From an uncultured Anaplasmataceae bacterium (GTDB lineage: Bacteria > Pseudomonadota > Alphaproteobacteria > Rickettsiales > CAIPFW01), in contig CAIPFW010000060.1 of NCBI GenBank assembly GCA_903864455.1, forward strand, positions 1-9,289: a stretch of 9,289 nucleotides of DNA, given 5' to 3'. Below, piece after piece: positions 1 through 8,292 of this stretch. Numbering within the stretch: position 1 is the stretch's first letter; every line of letters begins with the position of its first letter. The translations under genes were made by a program, and so were the position numbers. The notes beneath the pieces were generated by a model, which saw only the letters and a program-made list of their open reading frames with translations, was not told where the DNA came from and made no database searches.

Positions 1-210
1 ATTTTTATTTTTATAAATAATCTATTTTTTTACACATCAAACCTATTAAGCTGTTTTTTGTCCAATAAAATTATAAATACCGTTAATCAAATTGAATTCA
101 AAATTTTTTTAATTCAAATTTTTCATGCTTATTTGCGTTGTTACTTTCGATGATACTAAACTTTTTTAATTCTCTTACGACATAATACCCTGATATTCAG
201 AGTTTTTATT

Positions 211-238
211 AAAAAAAATTGCATTTGAATGCTTTTTT
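211..238. terminator. Probable bidirectional intrinsic terminator
   Basis: An A8 tract (211-218) is followed by GCAT (221-224), loop TTGA, ATGC (229-232) and a T6 run (233-238). The short GC-containing stem, flanked by A- and T-tracts that can pair after a two-base bulge, resembles a rho-independent terminator usable from either strand: T6 follows the stem on the plus strand and T8, two bases away, on the minus strand. The stem is only 4-5 bp, so it is weak. No gene ending here is visible, so the transcript it would stop must come from left of the window. Confidence 0.4.
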
Positions 239-551
239 AGATGTATCAATAGAATTGCATGAATTTTTTACTATCATTCTAAGATACTTTTATATAGAGT
301 ATTTATAATGCTGTCAACAATGATATATAAGCGTTTTAATGATGTGTGAAACAATCTGACTCATAGTACGACTTTATTGATGAGAATCAAGGTGTAAAAT
401 CTAAAAACATTTTCCAAGATCGTTGAGAATTTTTATGTTTATTAAATAATTCATCTCACGCTCATAAATCATTTCGACAAAAAATAAAATACTAATCAAG
501 AGATTAAAACATAATAGAAAAGATATATTTTTTTAATGAATTCAAGAGAGA

Positions 552-579
552 CTTACAATATCATTGTATGATATAAAAT
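552..579 (+). promoter_or_regulatory. Candidate promoter of the HlyD-family gene
   Basis: A CTTACA -35-like hexamer (552-557), a 16-base spacer and a TAAAAT -10-like hexamer (574-579) lie about 22 bases upstream of the ATG at 602. Matches to the sigma-70 consensus are moderate, and in such AT-rich DNA -10-like sequences are common by chance. No Shine-Dalgarno-like purine run lies in the 20 bases before the ATG. Confidence 0.25.
558..574. repeat. 17-bp palindrome overlapping the candidate promoter
   Basis: A perfect inverted repeat, ATATCAT-TGT-ATGATAT, has 7-bp arms and a 3-base centre. It sits between the candidate -35 and -10 elements, with its centre about 36 bases before the start codon, a typical place for a repressor operator. 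The arms include C and G, so it is not a pure A/T coincidence, but palindromes of this size do arise by chance in AT-rich DNA. The binding protein is unknown. Confidence 0.35.
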
Positions 580-601
580 TATTATCTTTATTCATTTCAA
601 A

Positions 602-2164
602 ATGTCAGATATTATCACAAATAAAGGAAAACAAAACAAAATTCTCTCTTTTCTGAAAGACAAAATAAAAGCGATTTCGTTATTTTTCCATATCCCGACA
701 ATTCTCGGTCATGGAATCGATGAAAATAATCCTTCAACAAAAGGAATAATAAATGCAAGTTTAATAAAAGCGGTTGCAAAACTCGACACAGCTTATGACA
801 ATCTTGCAGAAAAAGAAACAGCTGTAATAAGGGATGCACGTGGACCATTAAAATTCGGCCTGATACTTATTTTACTTTTTTTTGGCGTATTCTTCACTTG
901 GATGGTTTTTGCTAAAATTGACGGGTCAGTTGTTGCTCAAGGTCAGGTAGTTTTCGCACAAAATAAGCAAAACGTCCAGCATCAGTCAGGTGGAACTATT
1001 AAAAGCGTTTTAGTGAAAGAAGGCGATATAGTCTACACAGGGCAAACGCTTATGGTTATGAATGATAGTGATGTGAGGGCGAATTACAACGTCACTTATA
1101 ACAAAGTTTTTGCGCTTAAAACAACTGAAAGTAGGCTTATTAGTGAAAGAGAATATAAAGATAAAATAGAATTTTCAGATGAATTGATCCAAGAAATACA
1201 AGAAAACAAAGATTTAAAAGATATAGTGAGATCGCAGGAGAGGCTTTTTGATGCGAATAATCACGTTTTTAAAAATAAAATTCAAATCATCGCCGATAAG
1301 AAAAAGCAATTTGAAAATGAAATTCACTCTCTTGAATTTCAAAAAGATCTTGTTAGCCAAAAAATTCAATATATAGAGGAGCAAGTAAAAAATACAGAAA
1401 CTCTACTTCAAGAAGGAAACGCTTCGAAAATTAGATTGCTCGATCTAAAATCACAACGAGACTCATTGAGGCAAGAGTTACAGAGATTCGCTGGCTCTAT
1501 TTCTAATTATTATAGCCAGATGAATAGCTTGCAAGAAGAAGAGCTTATTACGCGTAATACTCGGTTGAAGGAGATTGAGGACGATTTAAAAGAGATTGGA
1601 ATGTCTATATCTTCAGAGCAAGAAAAGCTTAATGCCGTTGACGATAATTTAAAAAAAAATATCATCAAATCTCCAATCAATGGCGTTGTCAACAATTTAC
1701 GCTATAAAAACTCAGGAGAGGTTATTCAACCAAGTGCAACAATTATGGAAATCGTTCCAAATAACGATTATCTTATTGTTGAGGCGAAATTGATGTCTAA
1801 AGAAATTAACTCTCTGTTAAACAGTGGATTTGACCTTCTCAATTACAATCATCAGGATATCAATCATTTGCTCGATGCAAAAATAAATCTCGTATCATAT
1901 AGTAGTCGCCGATACAAGAAGTTAAAGGGTAGCGTTTTTTATGTTTCAGCTGATGCGGCAACTGATCCAAGATATGGCTACACTTATTATTTGCTTAAGG
2001 TGATGATATCGAAGAAAGAATTGGAAATAGCATCAAAAAAAAATATGAAATTATTTCCTGGTATGCCTGCTGAAATTTATGTTTTAACAGAACCAAGGAC
2101 GCCATTTTCATATTTAGTATCGCCAATCACTTCATCTCTCGATAAAGCATTCATCGATAGCTAA
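602..2164 (+). CDS. HlyD/PrtE-family type I secretion periplasmic adaptor
   Basis: This membrane fusion protein would link an inner-membrane ABC exporter to a TolC-like outer-membrane channel for one-step protein export. The 520-residue product has a long cytoplasmic N-terminus (1-84), one membrane helix (about 85-104), a first lipoyl half (about 121-160, with GGTIKSVLVKEGD), a long E/K/Q-rich coiled coil (about 165-350), a second lipoyl half (about 352-387, with IKSPINGVVNNL) and a beta-barrel domain ending in the family motif FPGMPAEIYVLTEPRTPFSYL (485-505), close to PrtE-type adaptors. Homologues are usually about 430-480 residues; the excess lies in the N-terminus and in a short insert near 410-426 in the barrel. 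The ATG is the only plausible start: an in-frame TGA lies at 569-571 and no other Met occurs before the membrane helix. No ribosome binding site is evident. No ABC transporter or RTX substrate gene is adjacent, so the partner must be encoded elsewhere. Function by family is secure; substrate unknown. Confidence 0.93.
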   Translation: MSDIITNKGKQNKILSFLKDKIKAISLFFHIPTILGHGIDENNPSTKGIINASLIKAVAKLDTAYDNLAEKETAVIRDARGPLKFGLILILLFFGVFFTWMVFAKIDGSVVAQGQVVFAQNKQNVQHQSGGTIKSVLVKEGDIVYTGQTLMVMNDSDVRANYNVTYNKVFALKTTESRLISEREYKDKIEFSDELIQEIQENKDLKDIVRSQERLFDANNHVFKNKIQIIADKKKQFENEIHSLEFQKDLVSQKIQYIEEQVKNTETLLQEGNASKIRLLDLKSQRDSLRQELQRFAGSISNYYSQMNSLQEEELITRNTRLKEIEDDLKEIGMSISSEQEKLNAVDDNLKKNIIKSPINGVVNNLRYKNSGEVIQPSATIMEIVPNNDYLIVEAKLMSKEINSLLNSGFDLLNYNHQDINHLLDAKINLVSYSSRRYKKLKGSVFYVSADAATDPRYGYTYYLLKVMISKKELEIASKKNMKLFPGMPAEIYVLTEPRTPFSYLVSPITSSLDKAFIDS

Positions 2165-2165
2165 C

Positions 2166-5100
2166 TTAACCTGAATCTCTAATTACAACCTTCACGCTAT
2201 TTGTTGTGCCGAAGCTTTCTTCGTTATACATCTCCTTTGCTACTGCAGGTAATATGTCGAACGTTCCGTTATTTATAACTTGCACAAAATAACTGGCTTC
2301 ATAAGTGCCTTTTGATAAGAAGTCGCTATAAAAGCGTGCATAATTTTGCCTTAAATCTTTATAATAAAAATGAGAATGATTTTGACTCTCATCTCTCATT
2401 CTTAAAGATGTGTTTTGATTTTGGTCGATTGGCTCAAAACATCCAGGAATATAATCATCCGCAACAACAAAGTATCGATCATTTGGAGCTGTTACTGATA
2501 AAACAACTTTTAATACAGAGCCATTATTTAATTGATCGAAATTCTTTAAATCTACATATTTTCCATCTTTTTCAATTTGATATCTTCGTTTGACATCTAT
2601 TCCATGATTCACAGATTCATTAAAGTTAAGAACTTTTGCCAAAGATAGATGTGACGAATAATAAAGATTTTTATTTCTCTCTTCATGATTTTCAACTGAG
2701 ATATCTATCTCTGAGTTCTTCCCTGCAATTGGGGATAAATCCTTAATCGTTACGCCATCAGGAATCGTAAATTCTTTTTTTACAAGAGTTGACGACTGAT
2801 CGCTAATTTTAATTTCGGCTTTTTTACCAGATAAACTGAAATCCTCATTCGCAAGTCCATACTGAACTATAGCATCTGTGCATAAAATCGCTTCATGAGT
2901 ATTGAAATTCTGCTTTCCATTATGTCTGTTGATTATCGTATTTGCAACTTTACCAAGAACTTTTTGGAAATTTTCTTTGCTGAGGCCGCTTATCTTATTG
3001 ATATCATAATCCGATTTTTGTAAATTGAGAGCCGTCGCAAGAATCGCGCAATTCTCAGTATATTTGCTTGCGTGAATCAATGGGCTGTAAAAATCTATTC
3101 TATCTTTTTGGAAGTATAAATATTGACCACCATCAAAAACAGCATTTTCCATAATTTCAGCCCACCATTTTTTTATCAAAGATTCATTAACTTTTGATAA
3201 AATCGCTCCGTTTAGAATTTTTGCTTTACCTAATAAAGACATTTTTTCAAAATCATCCTTGAATCTCAAAATATCTTCCGATTTACCGCTCGTCATAGCC
3301 ATTGCTTCAAGAATCACAGCCCTTACATCGCTTTCAATTGTTGGTGTATATTGCTGATTTTGAAAATTATTTCTTAATAAATTATCCAAATACATAACTA
3401 ATTTATTTTTTGACGCACTTAAATCGGTGACGCTTTCAATTGGAAAAATTTTCTCAAATTTCAACAATGTTGAAAGAGTCATTGCACTTAAATACGGGCT
3501 CGTATGATCATTGCTTGCAAGGAAATAAGCTGATCCACCATTCTCTGCTTGATAGCTTGGAATTTGCTCATAAAGATTTTTTATCTCGCTCTCTATATTT
3601 TCCCAGTCAAAATCTCCAAAAACATTTTTATAATTCTTTTTTAAAACATTGTTTTTGAGGTTGAGATAATTGGCACCAACAAACATTTTGCTTAATTTTT
3701 GCTCGAAACAACTATATTGATAATCCTTCATAAATGAAAAAACATTCAATAGATTGCTCAAAATCGTATTATTCAAGCCAATTTTCAATGAACTCATATC
3801 GCCTATCACATCGTTGCTAATGGATAGGGGGGTATTCAATTTTCCATTTTCTATGATTTTATTATTAAAATGATGCTCGAATCTTATGGCTGGCAACACT
3901 TTCACAAAATATTGACCTGCATCACTATCAATCTCATCATATGCTTTTATTACAAACGAGATTTTATTATCATGAGTATCGCTATCTCTAAATAATGGAA
4001 TATTTTTTTCGTTTATCTGTTCTGCTGATGCTGGAAATTTGATAGTTTTACGAGTGAATGGCTCTACTATTACTATATCTTTATATTTATTCGCCATATT
4101 TTTTGATATAAGGCCGGAAGCCTCAATTTCGTAATGAATAGTTCTTGCTTGGTCGCTACGATTAAAAATCGTAAAACCCCCATCAAATCTATCTCCAGTG
4201 AGAACATGGTCGGGTAATAAAGGTCGAATCTCCGTCTCCTTATTCACTTTGAACGCTTTATCATTCAGGCCGAATAAATCATTTTTATCATTACTCACAG
4301 CAATAATTCTCCAGCTTGTCAAATTATCCGGTGCGTCGAATTCAATTTCTGCACTTTCGCCTCTTTTTAAAATAATTTGTGGATTCCAATAAGCAAGATT
4401 TATAAAATTTGAGCGAATTGCAAAGTCTGCACCACCATCTCCACCTGTGTCTGCACCTTTCAACATCGCACGAGCACTTGTTAAAATAGTTTTAAAGAGC
4501 GAGTAATTGACTAAATCCAAGGATTGAAGTTGTGAAAATGAATCTCGAGGATTAAAATAATTGATTTTGCCATTTATTAAATCCAATACAGCTTCATCCA
4601 CAACAATGATTGCAACTTCACTTGCATCAGCTTTGTTTTTTTCTCCAAAAGAAAATTTTGCAATTACTTTTTCTTTTGGTTTATAGACTTCTTTGTTTGT
4701 TTCAATGTTGATATTTATTTTCTTATCAGGGTTTTCAACGAAAATTCTACTGTATCCAATTTTTGCCATTGGTTTGTATAATTCATTCTCCTCTTCTAAT
4801 TTGACATCTTGATTGTTGCCGACCTTTCCTTCAGAGCCCTCAAGATTGTCTTTTTTGTTGTTTTGGTCTATTTTTATATCGCTTATATTTTCGATATCTT
4901 GTTTTTTATCTTTTTGCTCCTCTTTTACTCTAGGTGCAGTGATTACAACTGATAAATAAAACCCCGGTGCATCAGCTTCATCTAAGTCAAATTCAAGAAT
5001 TTCAATTGATTTATCGAATTTTTTAACAAATTTTTTAATTACTCCATATCTTTCAGTTGTGATAAGTGCATTCCCTCCAATCAATGGATTTTTGATTATA

Positions 5101-8100
5101 AACCTTGCTTTTTCTCCAACTTTATACTGAGTTTTTTCTGGAACGATGTCAAAATTTTCATTATTTTTTTGCCCCCAAGTGATATTATTGGCATTCTCAT
5201 CAAAAACTATAAATTGAATTGACGCACTACTTTCCAGATTTTTACTATCTTTGATTTTTGCTATAGCTCTATAATCCCCTGATTTTGTAAATTCAAACAA
5301 GCATTCTTCGATTTCAAGCTTCGATTTTGCATCACAAGAATCAATAGTTTTCCACTCAGTAGAAACCTTCGGTGCGTAGTCGCTCCCCCCTGTTTTTAAT
5401 TGAACTATATGGTTTTCTCCATATTGAATATCTATATGAGCATCTATATTCTCCACCAATTCCCCATCAGTGTTTGTAATTAAAAATTGAATTGGGCTTT
5501 GTTTATTCGTTTGATAAAAGAAATCATTCGTTTTTAATCCTATAAATCTATCAACTCCAAAATAATTTGCGGATGTTCTACTCGCTATGGATTTCCCACT
5601 ATCGTCATTCACGCTTGAATCAACAATAATCTTTCCGTAAGGAATTTTATCATTTTCAACTTTTATTTTATTTAAAAATTCACCGCTCGAATTCGTTTTG
5701 CCATTTTGTGATGAAATATTTGCAAGAAATAAATCTTTGTATTTTTCAATATCTGCAAAATTAAATCCATTCGCTAATTTTAACTTAGGCGTGAAAAATG
5801 CAGGCTCTATATCAACATTTACATTTGTTGATGCATTGGAGAAAGCACCACCTGAATATAGTTCAGCGTAATTTATAATTTCTATATCATCTTTATAAAA
5901 GACGTCTTTTTTGTTCAATTCAGTTCGAATTTTAAATGAAGAGGTTTTGAAATCGCTCACTAAAAACCTTCCAATCACTAAATTTGTGCCCCATTCATAT
6001 TCTTCTTTTTTTACTCCTGCATCTTTTACATTTGGCGTGAGAATGAGCTCATACCATCCAGATTTTGCATTTTTTGGCAATCTGTATTTTCCATAAAATG
6101 TTCCAAATTCCGACAATGATAAACCATATTTTTCCAAAACAACCTCCCCTGTTTGATTTTTAATAGAAAAATTATAAGTTAAATCTGATATCGAAACTAT
6201 TTTTTCATTGTTATTATTTCGAATATAAAATTTATAGTCAACTTCCTGATCGGGTTTGTAAATTCCTTGAGCGGTAAAGCCCCATGCACTGAGATGCCCA
6301 TACTTTTTCGAAGAATGGTAGCTCATCTCGGGTATTTGCCATATCGACATTTCATGATTATATCGAATTGGAAGCCAAGCCATTTCATCATTCTTCTGAA
6401 CTTGAATCATAATTCCTTCGCTATCGTAATAATTATGCAAGGCATCTAAATTTTTATCAAATTGCTCAGTCCCTGATAAAACTAACACTCCATCAGAATT
6501 TGTAACGCCTTTTGCGAGAACTTCAGATTCTTCGCCATTAAAATTTAGAAATTTAGATTTTATAATTGATACTTCTGCATTTTGAACGCCCTCACCAGTT
6601 GTTAAATCAGTAACAAATATAAGGCTATTGTAATGCCCGATCTTCCCTATAATTCCGAGATTTGTAACTTGAGTTAAAAAATTACTTTTATATTGTGAAT
6701 AATTATTGCTCCTTGGCTCAGCGACCAATTCTCCAAAAACTAAACCGCTTTTTCCATTTAATAATTTCCTTATATCGAGGGATGTTTTAATAAAAATATC
6801 ATCATTGCCGACTACATCTTTCGTAAAAGTTTGATTTTTGCTTTTCGAATCAGCTGTAATCAGATTGTATTTCACTAAAACATTTTTGTAATTTCTACTA
6901 CTTATAAAAAGATCAACGTCAGTTGATTTTTCTAAAACATTGATAGCTTGGTCTTTTGGAAATAATAATACAGGCTCATAATGATCAAATGGAAACTCAA
7001 ATTTTATTTTTTGTTTAAATTCTTTGCCAAAAATATCATATGATTGTTCGTCTTTTTTTGAAAATTTAAACAAATTATCAATTTTATTGATTAGCTCATC
7101 TTTCAGGCTTTCTGATGATTGAATTTTATAAGTTTGATTTGGTTGGAAATTTCCATATATCGAAACAGGATAAAACCCTTGCTCTGAATCATAAAATTTA
7201 TATCCATTTTCTTTATCTCCCTCATTCACAATTAATTTTTCATAGACGTTATTTATAATGTCTTTACTGAGTTCTGGAGTAAATTTCAAAGACTTCAAAA
7301 CATCTTTTACAAAAATCGGAGAGGAAAAATTTAAAGTAATTGCCATATTTGGAGAGCATTTTTTTTCTGGATCAAACTCATCTTCAACGCCAATTTTTAC
7401 ATCATAATATTGACCGTTTTTAAAATTTAGACATGAAATCTCAAGCAATTTTGGTTTATCGAAAGTTTTGAAAGTAAATGTTTCTTTTAATCCGATAATT
7501 GGTTCTCTTCCGTGAGCTGAAACAATTCCGTAATCTGCAAAAACTTTGTATTGCGAATTTAAATCAAGGTTTTCTTCTGGTTCAAAAAAAACAATATCTT
7601 TCGCTTCCTTTTCATTTGCATTGTTTGATGGAAAGGATTTGTTGAAAGACTCTTGATTTTGCTTCAACTGACCCTCATTTAAATATCTCTTTTCATCAAG
7701 TAATTTAATTTTTGTTCTTTTTCCCGTGTTGCCATCTTGAGCGATAAAAATCGAATCTTCTATACTTTTAATATTTATAAATTGATTGAACGTCATTTGA
7801 AAAACTGGCTTTCCACTATCCTTCCAAGCTACGACGTTCACTTTATTCACATCAGGCTTTAAGGTTGTAAAAGAAAAAATTTTATCTTCACCAAATTCCA
7901 CACCATTATAAGTTTTGAATTCTTTTTTGATTTTTACGGTATATTTTGTCGCTAAATTGAATTTTTCACCATTCGGTAAAAAACAAATCAACAGCCCATC
8001 ATTTACCCATTGCCACTGGCAGTTTGGATTTGGGCTTACTTCAATCGGAAGTTCAACTTTATATTGCGTTGCATAAGTTACAACTGGTCGGTTAAATTGA

Positions 8101-8246
8101 ATTGCGAATTGATTAGACCACGCTGTTCTATCTGCATCTGTAACGATAGAATCGTTGATGACATAAAAATCACTACTCGCATATGATTCTTGAATGGATA
8201 ATATTTTTATTAAAAAAAGCAAGAATATGAGTGTATTTTTTTTCAT
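2166..8246 (-). CDS. Bacterial alpha-2-macroglobulin family protein with thioester
   Basis: This is a large periplasmic protease trap of the bacterial alpha-2-macroglobulin (YfhM/COG2373) family: a cut in the bait region triggers collapse of the protein and covalent capture by a Cys-Gln thioester. I chose the ATG at 8246 (2026 residues), which starts a classic signal peptide (MKKNTLIFLLFLI, cleavage likely after SYA, residue 23); an in-frame GTG at 8255 adds three residues. There is no lipobox Cys, unlike E. coli YfhM, so the mature protein should be soluble. Visible order: N-terminal beta domains; macroglobulin domain with GIYKPDQEV (about 659); a K/E/N-rich linker (1108-1155); VVDEAVLDL (about 1215); glycine-rich bait-like segment (about 1250-1279); GESAEIEFDAPDNLTSWR (about 1300-1315); LPDHVLTGDRF (about 1350); thioester domain with YSCFEQ (Cys1513, Gln1516); and a C-terminal receptor-like domain with the family ending GTFDILPAVAKEMYNEESFG. 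E. coli YfhM is about 1650 residues, so this one is long. No PBP1C gene, the frequent partner, is seen; the upstream gene is an M15-like protein. Confidence 0.95.
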   Translation of the reverse strand: MKKNTLIFLLFLIKILSIQESYASSDFYVINDSIVTDADRTAWSNQFAIQFNRPVVTYATQYKVELPIEVSPNPNCQWQWVNDGLLICFLPNGEKFNLATKYTVKIKKEFKTYNGVEFGEDKIFSFTTLKPDVNKVNVVAWKDSGKPVFQMTFNQFINIKSIEDSIFIAQDGNTGKRTKIKLLDEKRYLNEGQLKQNQESFNKSFPSNNANEKEAKDIVFFEPEENLDLNSQYKVFADYGIVSAHGREPIIGLKETFTFKTFDKPKLLEISCLNFKNGQYYDVKIGVEDEFDPEKKCSPNMAITLNFSSPIFVKDVLKSLKFTPELSKDIINNVYEKLIVNEGDKENGYKFYDSEQGFYPVSIYGNFQPNQTYKIQSSESLKDELINKIDNLFKFSKKDEQSYDIFGKEFKQKIKFEFPFDHYEPVLLFPKDQAINVLEKSTDVDLFISSRNYKNVLVKYNLITADSKSKNQTFTKDVVGNDDIFIKTSLDIRKLLNGKSGLVFGELVAEPRSNNYSQYKSNFLTQVTNLGIIGKIGHYNSLIFVTDLTTGEGVQNAEVSIIKSKFLNFNGEESEVLAKGVTNSDGVLVLSGTEQFDKNLDALHNYYDSEGIMIQVQKNDEMAWLPIRYNHEMSIWQIPEMSYHSSKKYGHLSAWGFTAQGIYKPDQEVDYKFYIRNNNNEKIVSISDLTYNFSIKNQTGEVVLEKYGLSLSEFGTFYGKYRLPKNAKSGWYELILTPNVKDAGVKKEEYEWGTNLVIGRFLVSDFKTSSFKIRTELNKKDVFYKDDIEIINYAELYSGGAFSNASTNVNVDIEPAFFTPKLKLANGFNFADIEKYKDLFLANISSQNGKTNSSGEFLNKIKVENDKIPYGKIIVDSSVNDDSGKSIASRTSANYFGVDRFIGLKTNDFFYQTNKQSPIQFLITNTDGELVENIDAHIDIQYGENHIVQLKTGGSDYAPKVSTEWKTIDSCDAKSKLEIEECLFEFTKSGDYRAIAKIKDSKNLESSASIQFIVFDENANNITWGQKNNENFDIVPEKTQYKVGEKARFIIKNPLIGGNALITTERYGVIKKFVKKFDKSIEILEFDLDEADAPGFYLSVVITAPRVKEEQKDKKQDIENISDIKIDQNNKKDNLEGSEGKVGNNQDVKLEEENELYKPMAKIGYSRIFVENPDKKININIETNKEVYKPKEKVIAKFSFGEKNKADASEVAIIVVDEAVLDLINGKINYFNPRDSFSQLQSLDLVNYSLFKTILTSARAMLKGADTGGDGGADFAIRSNFINLAYWNPQIILKRGESAEIEFDAPDNLTSWRIIAVSNDKNDLFGLNDKAFKVNKETEIRPLLPDHVLTGDRFDGGFTIFNRSDQARTIHYEIEASGLISKNMANKYKDIVIVEPFTRKTIKFPASAEQINEKNIPLFRDSDTHDNKISFVIKAYDEIDSDAGQYFVKVLPAIRFEHHFNNKIIENGKLNTPLSISNDVIGDMSSLKIGLNNTILSNLLNVFSFMKDYQYSCFEQKLSKMFVGANYLNLKNNVLKKNYKNVFGDFDWENIESEIKNLYEQIPSYQAENGGSAYFLASNDHTSPYLSAMTLSTLLKFEKIFPIESVTDLSASKNKLVMYLDNLLRNNFQNQQYTPTIESDVRAVILEAMAMTSGKSEDILRFKDDFEKMSLLGKAKILNGAILSKVNESLIKKWWAEIMENAVFDGGQYLYFQKDRIDFYSPLIHASKYTENCAILATALNLQKSDYDINKISGLSKENFQKVLGKVANTIINRHNGKQNFNTHEAILCTDAIVQYGLANEDFSLSGKKAEIKISDQSSTLVKKEFTIPDGVTIKDLSPIAGKNSEIDISVENHEERNKNLYYSSHLSLAKVLNFNESVNHGIDVKRRYQIEKDGKYVDLKNFDQLNNGSVLKVVLSVTAPNDRYFVVADDYIPGCFEPIDQNQNTSLRMRDESQNHSHFYYKDLRQNYARFYSDFLSKGTYEASYFVQVINNGTFDILPAVAKEMYNEESFGTTNSVKVVIRDSG

Positions 8247-8260
8247 ATCAACCACAATAT

Positions 8261-8289
8261 ATTATACAATATAACTCAACAGAAAATAA
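8261..8289 (-). promoter_or_regulatory. Candidate promoter of the macroglobulin gene
   Basis: On the minus strand a perfect TATAAT (8266-8261) lies 14 bases before the ATG at 8246, with a poor -35 match, TTATTT (8289-8284), at 17-base spacing. If used, the leader would be only about 8 bases, which fits the lack of a strong Shine-Dalgarno sequence (only GTGG precedes the ATG). A perfect -10 box is less impressive in such AT-rich DNA. The alternative is cotranscription from the M15-like gene across the 152-bp gap. Confidence 0.25.
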
Positions 8290-8292
8290 CCT

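Larger units (their letters stand above)
1..601. other. AT-rich intergenic region without a supported gene
   Basis: No reading frame here has a credible start, ribosome binding site and protein-like composition. Frame 1 is open from the left edge to a TGA at 151-153, but it has no in-frame start and its translation is a low-complexity F/I/N/L string. The region holds a near-tandem repeat of AATTCAAAATTTTT-like units (95-123), a 10-bp palindrome TTGAATTCAA (92-101), a small inverted repeat TTGAT-GAGA-ATCAA (377-390), ATACT/AGTAT arms (284-302), a probable terminator (211-238) and the control region of the adaptor gene at its right end. The stretch from about 240 to 540 shows nothing I recognise; a small RNA or a decayed gene remnant cannot be excluded. 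Confidence 0.6.

Noticed and set aside
1..153. Open plus-strand frame from the left edge to TGA at 151-153, possible gene tail
   Set aside because: About 50 codons without a stop, but the translation is a low-complexity F/I/N/L string with no motif, and codon use does not match the real genes. Likely chance.
423..448. TTGAGA with a TAAATA box as a promoter
   Set aside because: The spacing (14 bases) is too short and the -10 match is poor.
615..848. 77-codon minus-strand open frame opposite the start of the adaptor gene
   Set aside because: Lies entirely opposite the HlyD-family coding sequence and has no recognisable features.
2312..2593. 93-codon plus-strand open frame inside the macroglobulin gene
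   Set aside because: Antisense shadow of the conserved C-terminal macroglobulin domain; no ribosome binding site or recognisable domain.
8253..8255. GTG at 8255 as the start of the macroglobulin
   Set aside because: The ATG three codons later begins a standard MKK signal peptide and has the better start codon; neither has a strong Shine-Dalgarno sequence, so the GTG is not fully excluded.
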